A stretch of DNA of 64,000 nt. Origin: Sipunculus nudus. Lineage: Eukaryota > Annelida > Sipuncula > Golfingiida > Sipunculidae. Each line of letters opens with the position of its first letter. Positions within the stretch are counted from its first letter, which is position 1. Below are positions 47,191 to 58,529 of the stretch, in pieces. The stretch is from positions 41,836,527 to 41,900,526 of the forward strand of contig CM049308.1 in NCBI GenBank assembly GCA_026874595.1, written 5' to 3'. The notes under the pieces were generated by a model. That model saw nothing but the letters and a program-made list of their open reading frames with translations. It did no database searches and was not told the DNA's origin. A program made the position numbers and the translations under genes.

Positions 47191-48293
47191 ATAATAATGT
47201 ATATTTATTATCAGTTCTAAAGGTTCCTATTGACCTAAGGAGAAACTTGTTTTGTTGTATTTGTTGAAATTTTGTGAAGAAAGAACAAAAGCTTAGCAAG
47301 ATATTGTCTGTAATGTAAATGTAAAGAGTGTCAGACTTTGAAAATTTCTAAAATAAATCTAAACAGTAATATATACTTACACATTTCTCTCATATTTTTA
47401 CTATCTCTCGTTTCTATTTTGTTTGTGTGCAGAAGTGAAATCTCCAAACCCTATGATTGTTCTGTTACATGATGGTGGATGGCCAAAAACTGTTAAAAAA
47501 TCCATGCAAGCTATTTGTACTTTCATTAGACGCTTGCTATGCCTCATTTTTAAAATTTACCCTGGAATACATCAAGAGACTATATGAAAGCTTCCGGTTT
47601 CTTGATTCTTGGATAATTAAAATCACCTCTAAATACCCAGCTACTGTCACTGGAGCTAGATGGCTAGGCTTTATGTCTGAAAGCTGCATTTTCAATAATA
47701 ATATAAATCTGAAAATTGTATGCAAATAACAGTCAAAGAGTATTTTTCACTTCTAATATTTCTTGTGCTTATGTACTTTAATTACCTCGGGTCAGATTAT
47801 CTTTATTTCTCTTTAACTCAAACTGGCTATGGTTCGAACTTAATTGCTGTAAAAATACTTTTATCTACGAAAACCTATATTATGGAATTCATTATCCGAA
47901 GCTCTACATGAAAAATAGATGTAGTAACCTTTGACAGATTTAGCGACATATAATAGTTAATCCATTTCAGTTCTTTTACATGTGAGCTGACCATCTTCTA
48001 CTTAAAAATTACAATTAAGTTACAACACCACCTATTGATGCATGTATTTTTCTGTTGTTCAAATAATGCATTATATATAGATGAGGGTCACACGCATAAC
48101 ATAATAAACATTTTGAACTGGATACCTCACAAAATTACATATTATAATCATAATAATTATGCACGACTAACAATATGTTTAGTAGGAGACAATTTAACAA
48201 GTTTAAATATGCTTGCTTCCTACTGATAGGGCTTTGTGGAATATCAATATAATTAAAAAAAATGATTTATTAATATATATATATATATGCATG

Positions 48294-48347
<54 letters not shown>

Positions 48348-48432
48348 GCATGTCTAAAAGACGCAGAGCAGCCCCCTTTCCTGACTTTTGGGCTGCGCCC
48401 CCTCTATTTTCACATCCTGTGATACGCCACTG
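46918..48432. mobile_element. hAT-like nonautonomous element, 5-bp target duplication
   Basis: Left end CAGGGGCGTATTCA, right end (reverse complement) CAGTGGCGTATCAC: imperfect terminal inverted repeats of the CAGNG type. AGACT flanks it on both sides (46913-46917 and 48433-48437), a 5-bp duplication as in the hAT5 group. Both ends have subterminal GC-rich blocks (GGGGGCGC...GCGCCCCC). The interior is AT-rich, with two TA microsatellites (47146-47188, 48273-48345) and no transposase. It interrupts a repeat of the 158-bp family, whose sequence continues on both sides. Confidence 0.75.
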
Positions 48433-49369
48433 AGACTTGCCCAGAACCTCTATGCAATTTGTGTTAAATGATTCTAGACCAAATGGATACAATTTGTACT
48501 CTGTTTGACTGTCTTGGTGTTCAAAATCATGGTTTTGGCCTCGCAGTATATAAGTCGTCGTGACCTTGTTTCAGAATTCCAAATAGATCTCCCCAGGATA
48601 TAGGCTACCATTACCTAGACTCCTGGATGTTGCGTTAGGAGATGCTAGGCCATTCGAAAACAGTTTGTGCCGTTATGACATACAGGGCGCTCAAATCATG
48701 TTTTCGGACCGCAGCTAGCAAATTATAGGTCACCATGACCTAATTTCAAGTTTCAACAGACATTTTCTCAGTACCTTTTTCTTTTTTTTTGTTGGAGGTA
48801 ACCGCCTCCATTTTTGACTGCTGACTAAAAAGTAAAATACGTATATGTATACATCTGCAGGATTCCATTCCAGTTTCAGACTACATGACATTGCAATATC
48901 CACTCATTTCATCACATGGTGTTTACCTGCGGGCCCTGTATTTTCAATCGTCCTAATAGCTGGGTCATACCACCGAGGAATAACTGAAAGGCGCACTCGT
49001 TTGCGAGTGAAACACGGCCGTTGGGCACGGCCTTCCCATTAAGCCTGCAGAGCGCTCGCACTGGGTTGGGGCCGACCGTGAAAAATCTTAACATTTCGGA
49101 TGGGATCCGAACTCACGATCTTCTGGATTTGAATTCGGTTGTCAATCGGTGCCCCGTCTGACTGTCTGGGTGCTAGATGCATGTTTACGGCCCGTAGCTC
49201 GCAAAATACTGGTCACCCTGACCTTATTTCAGGTTTCTAAGGAGATTTGCCTGTGACCTCCGTGCATGTACAGTTATAATTTCCTAGATCCAACGGTTAT
49301 GGTAGCCGGACGGACGACGCAAAAAAGGATGATCACTATAGCTCAGGTGACTTATAGCCAGCTGAGCTA
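48433..49369 (+). mobile_element. 158-bp-unit element with terminal hairpin, SINE inserted
   Basis: Tandem 158-type units (AAAATCATGGTTTTGGCC, TAGGTCACCATGACCTAATT) are broken by a SINE at 48925-49160. They end with GGACGGACG and a 31-nt hairpin at 49339-49369 (arms TAGCTCAGGTGAC and GCCAGCTGAGCTA, loop TTATA), then an A-run. Confidence 0.75.
48925..49160 (-). mobile_element. tRNA-derived SINE, second copy
   Basis: Same family and strand as 29235-29472. The B-box region reads GATCGTGAGTTCGGATCCC on the minus strand, and the body has CGGTCGGCCCCAACCCAG. It lies within a 158-bp-unit element, so the SINE inserted later. Confidence 0.7.
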
Positions 49370-49830
49370 AAAAAAAATGGCGATGGGCCTTAGAGTTCCA
49401 AGACAGAATTTATCTCATTGATAAAAATGTGTAAATGTAATTAGTAATTCTAAAAACAGGTTAAACATATAGGCAAAAGAGCTGTAAGTCAAATGCCAGG
49501 AAAGTTTGCCCAACATTCCTAATTGCATAGTACACAGTTGTATTTTTTGTCATAGAAAGGCCTAGCCATCCTTAAGTGATATATATGAAATACTACAATG
49601 TTTACACAAAATTCAGAACATTTAATAATCACTAAAAGGACCTGCTATCATGGCTTAAATATATCATTTATAAGATTGAATATATAACAATTAACAGCCG
49701 TAAACTTAAAATATAGCTTGCAGGACACATCCATTTAATTCAACATAAAAACACAGGACCGTTTTATTAAAATTATCAAAGCTTGAAATATTTTAGTGAG
49801 CATTTGTAAGCAAACCTGTGAGCTTATGCG
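49370..49830. other. No gene seen
   Basis: AT-rich, no repeat structure noticed. Confidence 0.4.
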
Positions 49831-50760
49831 ATGATGTGGCGTCGTCCGTCGTCTGTACGTTTATCCATACTATCTAAAAACCGGCAGGAGCTAGCATCAC
49901 CAAACTTTATGCAGAAAAATCAGTCATCTAAAAAACTCTATAGGAGTTTGCTTATTTTTTCGCTATCTGCATTTAGGGAAAAAGCTAAAAAATGCTTTAG
50001 AAAAATCTTCTTCTACGAAACTGTCTAGCGAAATCATTCAATATTTCGAATAAATAATCCCTGAAAACAATCTGTCTAAGGTTCGTTCAAATGGTTCCAG
50101 TTCGGTGAAGTATGGCCGAGTTACAGGAAGCTGAACTTAGTCATTTGGCCAAAAAAGGATACTTACAATATCATTTACAATATCACAATTACAATATCAG
50201 AAAAGGCTGTAGCTATCATCACCAAATGCTATGTAATATTGGTCACATGAGTCATATCTGAAATTGTAGTATTGGTGGCACCACCTGCATCGACCTTTTT
50301 TGTACGGGGGTCTTCGGACATCAGTAAATTAACCTATAATTTCTCAGGAGTAGTTGCAGGAGCTAGCATCCCCAAATTTTATGCAAAAAAATCTGTCAGA
50401 TATCAAACATGGGATTGAGCATTTTGAGGCGCCACCTGCATTAACTTACAATTTACGGGAAAGGCTTAAAAAAAGTTTGAAAATCTTCTTCCCTGAAACC
50501 ATTCAGCCAAATGGATCAATTTTTCACAGAAATTATCCTAGAGACCAGCTCTCTCAAGTTCAGTCATTTGGCAAGTAGGCATACTAACATAACAATCTTA
50601 AAATCAATAGGAGCTAGGATCACCAAATTTTGCGCAAATGTTCGTCCCCTGACTAATATTTGAAATTGCAGTTTTTGTGGCGCCACCTACATCGACCTGT
50701 TTTTTTTTACGGTCAGAAACCTTGTAATATTAGCCTCTTTCATTTTAAAATGTTTTATGA
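49831..50760 (+). repeat. Further tandem-repeat family carrying the palindrome
   Basis: GGAGCTAGCATCACCAAA-type anchors occur near 49887, 50209 (variant), 50356 and 50609. Palindrome variants GGTGGCACCACC (50274), GAGGCGCCACC (50426) and TGTGGCGCCACC (50676) are followed by CTGCATCGACC-like sequence. The unit is unrelated to the 337-, 298- and 280-bp families. Confidence 0.7.
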
Positions 50761-50879
50761 TGAAACTGTCATGCTAATATTAAATCTTTTTCAGAAGTAT
50801 TATCCCAGGGTAGGGTTTTTTTCAATTGTATAAGAATAGATAAGGTTTGTTGAGTTGATTTTTTGTTTATTTTTAGAAA

Positions 50880-51607
50880 ATTGCTCATATCTGAGGAGTG
50901 GTTCAAGTTATTGGTCTGAATTTGGCATGTCCATCCATCTAGGAAAGATTTCTCAAAACCAGGCAGGTTGCGCTACCTACCTTCCTGTTTCCATAGAATA
51001 AATTAATGCTTTTTCCTTAGGATCAGTGTGCAGTATTGGCCTGAAAATGTGCTGTGGAAGAAGAAATTTTCGGGATGAAAAGTAAGGCTTAAATTGCATC
51101 CTCAATCTTCTAAAAGAAGTTGGACATTTTGACCTAGTCATGATCTGTTAGCATACAAGGTTTCAGAACACTAGGTGAAACCACAGCTGACACTCTGATA
51201 CAATCGTGGTCATCTTAGGGCCCCAAAATAGACCCAAAACAGCGCGTGAAAAATATAATACAGAAGACGAAACCTCCCTTTCAGCCACCAGGAACTGTTG
51301 AAACTGGTCATGATTAATAAACACAACATGTTTCGTTACAATATATGAAACCACAGTTGAAAAGCAGATACCAATGACATAATTTGACAGTCTCAAAAAT
51401 AGAGGAAAAATTGTGCTAAAATATAACACATACAGGTGGCGCCGCCGGTCTTCAAGAACTGATGAAACAAGCCATGACCAACAAACATATGTGGTGAAAC
51501 CACAGCTGAGAAACTTGACACCTGTGAGCAATTTGGCAGTCTAAAATTATAGGGACAAATGCACGAAAAACAGATACAAGAGGCCTATGAGCCATGACGC
51601 TCAGCTG
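50880..51607 (-). repeat. ~150-170-bp tandem units ending at an end motif
   Basis: GTGAAACCACAGCTGA-type anchors at about 51175, 51345 and 51490, and GGTGGCGCCGCC at 51434. CTATGAGCCATGACGCTCAG (51588-51607), a degenerate inverted copy of the end motif, closes the block. Confidence 0.65.
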
Positions 51608-52980
51608 AATTTAACAAACTGGTGAAGCATGCAATAATTACTGATGTAACGATCTGGTGAAAAAGGTGGTTAAGGAACCTTGAACATATTGAACCATGGA
51701 TAGAATGACTTCCAAAATGCTCAAAATCATGCTTTTTGCCCATAATCCTTAGAAAATAGATTACATTGACCTAACCAAGGAAAATTCCAAGAAAATGTTA
51801 CCAGGAACTTCCCAGGTGCTAAGGTAGACGTTTCTACGTCCAAATGCTACAATTTGCGTCCGTCTGACTAATAGGGTGTTAAAAAGTTTAAATAGTTTTC
51901 CCATTCGTAGTTGACAGAATATGGGTCATCATGATCAGAAATCAGGGTTGAAGGAAATTTGTCCAGGACCTCCTTGAATTTTAAGTTAAAAGGTTCTAGG
52001 CCAAACCGTATTGATTTGTACCCATCTGACTTAACCAGTGCTAAAATTGTTTTGTCCTATAGCTAAAAAAATATCATATTACATGGTTCTAGGACCAACA
52101 TTGTTTTTTTGCCGGGGTGCGTAAAATCATGTTTTTTTCTCTGTGGCTGACAGAATATATAGGCAACCATGACCTAATTTCAGGTTTCAATGGAGATTTG
52201 CCCAAGACTTCCCTGGGTGTTACGTTAGAAGACTCTGGAGTTAACCGAAACAATTTGTGCCTGCCTCACTGTCGGGGTGCTCATAGTCAAATTTTGGCCA
52301 GTTGCTCGCATAATTTAGGTCACCATGATTCGTTTCCACGGATATTTGTCCAGAGCCGCCCTGAATGTTGCGATAAAAGATCCTAAGCGTAACGGTTATA
52401 ATTTGTACCCTGATTGTCTCGGTGTTCACAATCATGCTTTTGGCACTGAATTTGAAAGGTCAGGATGCCCTAATTTCAGGGTTTTCAGGGAGATTTGCTA
52501 GGACCTCCCTGGATGTACATTTTAAAATTTCTATGTCTTTCAGTTACGGTCTGTGCCTTGTTATTGGCCGGACTGCTTCATTTGAAGATCTCAAAATTAG
52601 AGTAAATAATGAGTAAAAATTAAAAACAGTTGGTGGCATCACCAGTATTCAGGAACAGATGGGACCCTCCATGATCAAAATGCATGGAATCATGGCGATA
52701 AATGAATTAGTTATTCAGATACAGGAGCTTTTGTATCATTTTTTTAAATTATTCTGGGGCTTATTACAGGCCCCGAAACTCAGAGTATATAGGTCGCAGT
52801 GACCTAATTTCAGTTGTCCAGGGAGATTTGAATGGACGTCCATGGATGTTTTTTCTTTTGGAAGATTCTAAGTATAGCGGTTACGATATGTGCCTTGCTT
52901 ACGGAAGTCCAGACTACCCGAGGACGGAAATAAACGATCGGTACTCAACTGAGCTTAAAAACACCTAGTGGTCTTGATAT
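51608..52980 (+). repeat. 158-bp-unit family, diverged tandem copies
   Basis: Repeated AAAATCATGNTTTTNG and GACCTAATTTCAGG blocks at about 51720, 51930, 52130, 52310 and 52440, then a piece of the 337-type unit around 52620-52780. No end hairpin is present here. Confidence 0.65.
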
Positions 52981-53017
52981 TATGCAGTCTTGGAGTGTAA
53001 CAGTAGGGCTTTTTTAA

Positions 53018-53048
53018 ACAAGGGACCCATGGGTCACGGCGCTCAGCT
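53018..53048 (+). repeat. End motif (GGACCCATGGGTCAC)
   Basis: ACAAGGGACCCATGGGTCAC followed by GGCGCTCAGCT. It interrupts a stretch (GTCTTGGAGTGTAACAGTAG) that is homologous to uninterrupted sequence at about 54970 and 57680, so it marks an insertion boundary or the start of an element. Confidence 0.7.
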
Positions 53049-53527
53049 ATTATATATGATAAAAAAATATGATTTTGAAATGAGGGACATGCTGGTTTTG
53101 TGTGGAAATAAATATAAGCTGTATTATGAGTTGTTGGTGTTTAGCTTATGTATGGTTTTGATAGTTTCTTTGGAGACAGGGAAGAGATTGATATCATTTA
53201 TTTTATTAACAAATGGAGTGCTATTGTCATACAGATGGCAATATAACTGATAAGCAGCACATATAAGAGTTTAACTATTTATTAAAATTTTTTAATATTG
53301 TGCAAAAAATATAATTTTGAAATGATTATTAAAATAATATTATAGAATATATTCATGAATGCATTCAAATACTTTCAATTTTACCTGAATTCTCATTCTT
53401 ATGCAAGAAATTTTATAATGGAGTACATATTCATATTCGTATTCAAATACATTTGCAAAGTATTCTCACCATGTCTGGTATTTATTCAGTTTTAGCCAAA
53501 CAATGATGTTGAGAATCCAGAATATAA

Positions 53528-53558
53528 ACAAAGGACCCATGGGTCACGGCGCCCAGCT
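53528..53558 (+). repeat. End motif, second copy 510 bp downstream
   Basis: ACAAAGGACCCATGGGTCAC followed by GGCGCCCAGCT, nearly identical to 53018-53048. Confidence 0.7.
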
Positions 53559-54589
53559 TAAGTTTGAAATTTTTGTAAATGCAAAATATGAAAAATATTC
53601 TATTGTAATGTTTTTCATTTATATAAGCATATGAGAAGCTAAGAGGAAAGGGGCCCTCCTACTTGGTTATAGTAAAGATCTAAATATATGATTGCAAACT
53701 AATACTCTGACAAGACTGTCATGAAGAAAAACAGTAAAAGTTTTGAGATACTGTGATGCATATGAAAAATTTACAGATGGACAGGCAAGTGGACAGAATG
53801 GAAAAATACCTTTATTTCACTTTCAAGGGAATAATGCATTTAAGTTTATATATAAGCCTATATTTTTAGCATATCCACTTTTTCCATTAATAGTTTTTAT
53901 CTGATTAATTTTTTTATTTACAAGGGTTATAAATTTGTAATAAATAACTGAAAATATAAGTTAAAATATAGAATTCTAAGTAGCAATCATTATATATCCA
54001 GATTGTAGCTCATAATGGGTCATATTATGCATACACATATATTTTATTATTTTGAAATAAAATGTTTAAACTGAATTTAAAAGAAAATAATGCCACAACA
54101 TGGCGTCTACAAGATTATTCCTTGAATCCCTATTAAAAATATTTGCACATTGGAGTTTTCAGTATATGCTTAATTTTATTCACCGAAATAAAATAAAAGA
54201 TTCAGTAAATTTGATAAAATAAAAACATCTTTTCAAATAAAGTATACACACTGTTGGTTGAATGAGGGACAAACAATATCATTATGCTAATTACAATCTC
54301 AGCTATAATTAATTACTGGAATTAATAGTCAATTTCACACCTGGTGAAGTTTTACTCTTCAGAAGTAAAGCATTACTTATCTGATGAACATCCACACTTT
54401 CATAGCAATACATCACTTTGTGGATACAATTAAATGTGCACTTTAATCATTGTAACCCTGGTGGTACAATACAAAATCTAAAATGTAGCATAGCCAAGAA
54501 TAAAATAAAATACAGATAATTATAACATTCATCTAGTTTATGCACCTTTGAAATTCCAGATTTTAACAGATTAAATCCTTATGTATATA
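53559..54589. other. No gene seen; very AT-rich
   Basis: Possibly the interior of the element that starts at 53528 and ends with the hairpin at 55200-55230. Confidence 0.4.
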
Positions 54590-55230
54590 TGCTGTGAAAA
54601 TTAAATCAACAGTGCTTACAGGGAAAAAACGTGCCATTGCCAAAGTTGGACAAAATTTAAGGTATTGATTTTTTATTTATGCTAATAACTTGAAAAATTT
54701 GCAAAATTCAGATCAAATTTTGGGTAAACAATTGAATCTTGATTAAATAAAGTTATATTCCTGACAAAAAAGTCTCCAGCTTCAGCAATTCTCATGTTAA
54801 GTGGGCAAATATATTTCCTGATTTTTAAAAAATTGCATTATATTTGGGCCCATAACTTCATAATAATACCCAATACTGACCTAATTTTTGGTATCTGCAC
54901 AGAAAATGTATGGAAAAATATGAATATTAAATATGATCAAAAACATATCAGTGGTTTTGATATTAGGCAGCCTTGGAGTGTAACAATGGCTTTTTTATGG
55001 AAAACAGAGGTTTTTTCTAAATGTCTCAAAGGAACGAAGTCCTAATGACCCAATTTTCGGTATGGAAGGAGATTTTGGGGACATCTAATGGTATGCAGAA
55101 TTTTGGATTCATAGGTCCAATGGTTTTAAAACGTGCCCTGTTAACGGACGGAAGAACGGACGGCCGGACGGACGGACGACGGACAAAGGACCACGACTAT
55201 AGCTCAGATGACTTATAGTCAGCTGAGCTA
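54590..55230 (+). mobile_element. 3' part of a hairpin-ending element, copy 1
   Basis: Colinear with 57320-57900 (shared CAGTTCTCATGTTAAGTG-like, TGTAACAATGG and AAAGGAACGAAGTC blocks). It ends ACGGACGGACGACGGACAAA and a 31-nt hairpin at 55200-55230 (arms TAGCTCAGATGAC and GTCAGCTGAGCTA, loop TTATA, one mismatch), then AAAA. Confidence 0.75.
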
Positions 55231-55369
55231 AAAATTGAGGGTTTTCTTTAATTTCTCGAAGAAACAAAGTCAAGGACCGAAATTGGGTTTGGCATGAGAA
55301 CTCTAGTACATCTAACAGTTTTTTTTAGTTTCAGATTTGAAGGCCCAACGGTTTCAAAATGTGACAGTC

Positions 55370-56650
55370 TAATAGACAAAGCAAACTAATCCACGTAATC
55401 CATGATGAATATGCATGCAAAGAATAATGCCGAACAATGCACTAGTTGTTCAGCTACCAGAGCTTTTGTATCAAATTTTTAGTTATTCTAGGTACTTCTA
55501 AGCCCCATAGCTCGGAGGATATGGGTAACAGAGACCTAATTTCAGTTTTCCATGGAGTTTTTTAAGGACCTCCCAGGATGTCAAGAAAGAAGATTTCAGG
55601 TCAAATAGTTATGTTTTGTGCCCTGTTAACAGACGACATCTTTAAAGGTCTCAAAATAGAAAAAAATAGTAAAAAATCGAAAAAATGTGGTGCCACCAGT
55701 CTGCAGAAACTGATGAAACACACCATAATCAATATCCATGCAAAGAATAATGGTGATCAATGCATTAGTTGTTTAAATACTTTAGCTTTTGTATCAAATT
55801 TTCTATTTTTCCGGGGGGGGGGGGGGGACTTGGAAGCCCCATAGCTCACAGGTTTTGGGTAACAGAGACCTAATTCCAGGAAAAGGAGACTTTACATAGG
55901 CCTCCCAGCATGTCGAGACAGAAGATTCTACGTCCAGTCATTAAGATGTGTGCCCTGTTAACAGAAGCGGTATCTTTTAAGGTCCAAAAAATAAAAAAAA
56001 AAATATCGTAAAAAATCAAAAAAAAAAAAACAGGTGGCGCCACCATTCTGCAGACACTGATGTAACACCCAATGATCAATACCCATGCAAAGAATCATGG
56101 TGATCAATGCATAAGTTGTTCAGATACTTGAGCTTTTGTATCCAATTTTTCATTATTCTGGGGGGGGGGGGGGGGTACTTCAGAGCCCCATAGCTTGAAG
56201 AATATGGGTAACAGAGACCTAATTCTAGGTTTTCAAGGAGACTTTTTATGGACCTATCTGGATGTAAAGTTAGAAGATTCCAGGTCCAGCGTTTACGATT
56301 TGTGCCCTGTTAACAGATGATGGCATCTTTTAAGGTCTCAAAATAGAGAAAAAAATTCTAAAAATCGAAAAAAAATACAGTTGGCACCACCAGTCTGCAG
56401 AAAATAATGAAACACTCCATGATTAATATCCATGCAAAGAATCATGGTGATCAATGCATTAGTTGTTCAGATACTTGAGCTTTTGTATCAAATTTTTCAT
56501 TATTCTGGGGGGGTAGTTATGACCCCCGGCATAGCTCGGAGGATATGGGAAACAGAGATCTAATTTCAGGTTTCCAAGGAGACTTTTCATGGACCTCCCA
56601 GGATATTAAGTTAAAAGGTTCTAGGTCAAGCGGTTACGATTTGTGCCTGG
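55370..56650 (+). repeat. 337-bp-unit tandem array, plus orientation
   Basis: About four units with anchors GAGCTTTTGTATCAAATTTT near 55470, 55790, 56130 and 56470. Poly-G tracts lie at the same unit position (55814, 56160, 56507). Palindromes or variants occur at 55687, 56033 (exact) and 56380. It is the reverse complement of the array at 1-2345. Confidence 0.88.
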
Positions 56651-57319
56651 TTAAATTGCATCAACATTTATGAATAATTTGGTCAGATGACATCACATTA
56701 TGCACAGAGATGTATTTTTTACAAAAAAACTTTTATAAATTTTCAATATAATAAATATATGAAAATAGCATTTGATTCAGAATTCACAATTCTAAATCGC
56801 ACCAATATTTATGCATTATTTGGCACATAAATTATTAAATTATGCATACTGATGAGTTAAATTATATTTTAATTTATTAATATTATTTTAAGAAAATTAA
56901 TTTCCTTTTCAATGCTAATTACCACAACAAGACATCTTCTGGATCACTCCTTGAAATGCTATTTCAAGAAAGGTTTTATATATTGGGGTGAAAATTGCAT
57001 TACTATAAAGAAAATTCATTTCAAACAATAACAATTACTGCTTAACACTTTGTGGGTGGGTGGAGGCGTGGGCGTAGGTTGGTATGAGAATTACTGTACA
57101 CGCACCATAGCAGGGGATCTCCCCAATGACCCATGAAAAATCAGGTCCCCTTGCACAGCTGACCTCCAGTGACCAGAAGTGGATTGGGTGGAGTTTAACC
57201 ATGCAAGTGAATACAATAAGAACCTCCGAAAAAAATTCAATAACTAGCCTAATTTTCGAGATTTTATTTTCAGATTTGAGATTTAATCAAATTAAGTCCT
57301 TAAGTGTATTTGCTGTGAA
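56651..57319. other. No gene seen
   Basis: AT-rich; related weakly to 54000-54300 (TTATGCATA and GAAAATAATG-type blocks), probably element interior. Confidence 0.4.
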
Positions 57320-57900
57320 AATCAAATCAAAAGAACTAACTGGATAAAAACCTGCCATGGTTAAAGTTGGGAAAATTTAATGTACCTATTTTATATTTAT
57401 GATGATAACTTAAAAATTTGCAAAATTAAGATCTAATTTTAGGTATACAATTGAATACTGATTTAATAATATTATATCTGAGAAAAAAGTCTCTAGCTAC
57501 AACAGTTCTCATGTTAAGTGAGCAAAGTGCTTTTTTACAAAGTGCATTATGTCACATAATTGTTACATTATGCCCATTAATTTTCAAAATACTTATTTCT
57601 GGTATGTACATAGGAAATATATTGGGGAATGGTTATATTAAAAATGATTAATATCAGATCCGTGGTTTTGATATTATGCAGTCTTGAATTGTAACAATGG
57701 GTTTTTAATGGAAAATTGATGTTTTTCCTTCATATCTCAAAGGAACGAAGTCGTAGTGACCTTTTTGTTGGTATGCTAGGAGATTTTTGGAACATCTAAC
57801 TCTTTGTCATATTTTAGATTTGTAGGTCTGTTTCAAAACGTGCCCTGTTAACGGACGGACAAAGGACCATAGCTCGGATGACTTATAGTCAGCTGAGCTA
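57320..57900 (+). mobile_element. 3' part of a hairpin-ending element, copy 2
   Basis: Homologous to 54590-55230. Ends with a single ACGGACGGAC run and the hairpin at 57870-57900 (arms TAGCTCGGATGAC and GTCAGCTGAGCTA). Confidence 0.75.
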
Positions 57901-58078
57901 AAACAATCATATGCCGTATTAGGCAGGTCGAAATATCACTTTGGTCGGGAGAACTGCCCGTAATCCATAATGGCCAGGTGGTCGCATTTCACAGGTTTTA
58001 TCTATAGATAATATATCGGAAATTCGAAAAAAAACTAGTATTCAGTGGTCGTAATGGCCAGTTGCCCGCATTTCATAG

Positions 58079-58283
58079 CAGAAGCGGATCCGGGGGGGGA
58101 CCCCCTGGACCCCCCCCCCCCCTTTTTTCACCAACCTTTTTTTAAGGGGGTTTTAGACGTAATTTTGTGGCCTGGACCCCCCCCCCCCCCCCCCTTTCCA
58201 GACCTGATGACCCTTTTTTGAGGAATTTCATTAGTCCTCCTGGGTTGGAAACACCCTTTTCCTAAATCATGGATCCGCCCCTG
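58079..58283. mobile_element. hAT-like MITE, 205 bp, 5-bp target duplication
   Basis: Ends CAGAAGCGGATCC and (reverse complement) CAGGGGCGGATCC, terminal inverted repeats with two mismatches. CATAG flanks it at 58074-58078 and 58284-58288. Poly-G and poly-C tracts fill the interior. CAGNG termini and a 5-bp duplication match the larger element at 46918-48432. Confidence 0.8.
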
Positions 58284-58502
58284 CATAGGTGGTCGTTCAG
58301 ACAGGTTGGACTGTATTTCTATATACCATGATGAAGGGCATATTTGCAGCTTTTAGACAGCTAACAGACAAAGGTTCAGTGATATCTAAAACAAGCAAAT
58401 TCGTGGAATTTATGTCCCCCACTGTAGGATCTTGTTTTCTTTCATGCTTGTTTAAGCAACCAAAATTATGACATGTGGAGAAAATCTTCAGGGCACAACT
58501 TT

Positions 58503-58529
58503 TGACCCATGGGTCATGATGCTCAGCTG
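58503..58529 (+). repeat. End motif with perfect TGACCCATGGGTCA palindrome
   Basis: TGACCCATGGGTCATGATGC then TCAGCTG. With the hairpin at 60702-60732 it may delimit one 2.2-kb element in plus orientation. Confidence 0.7.
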
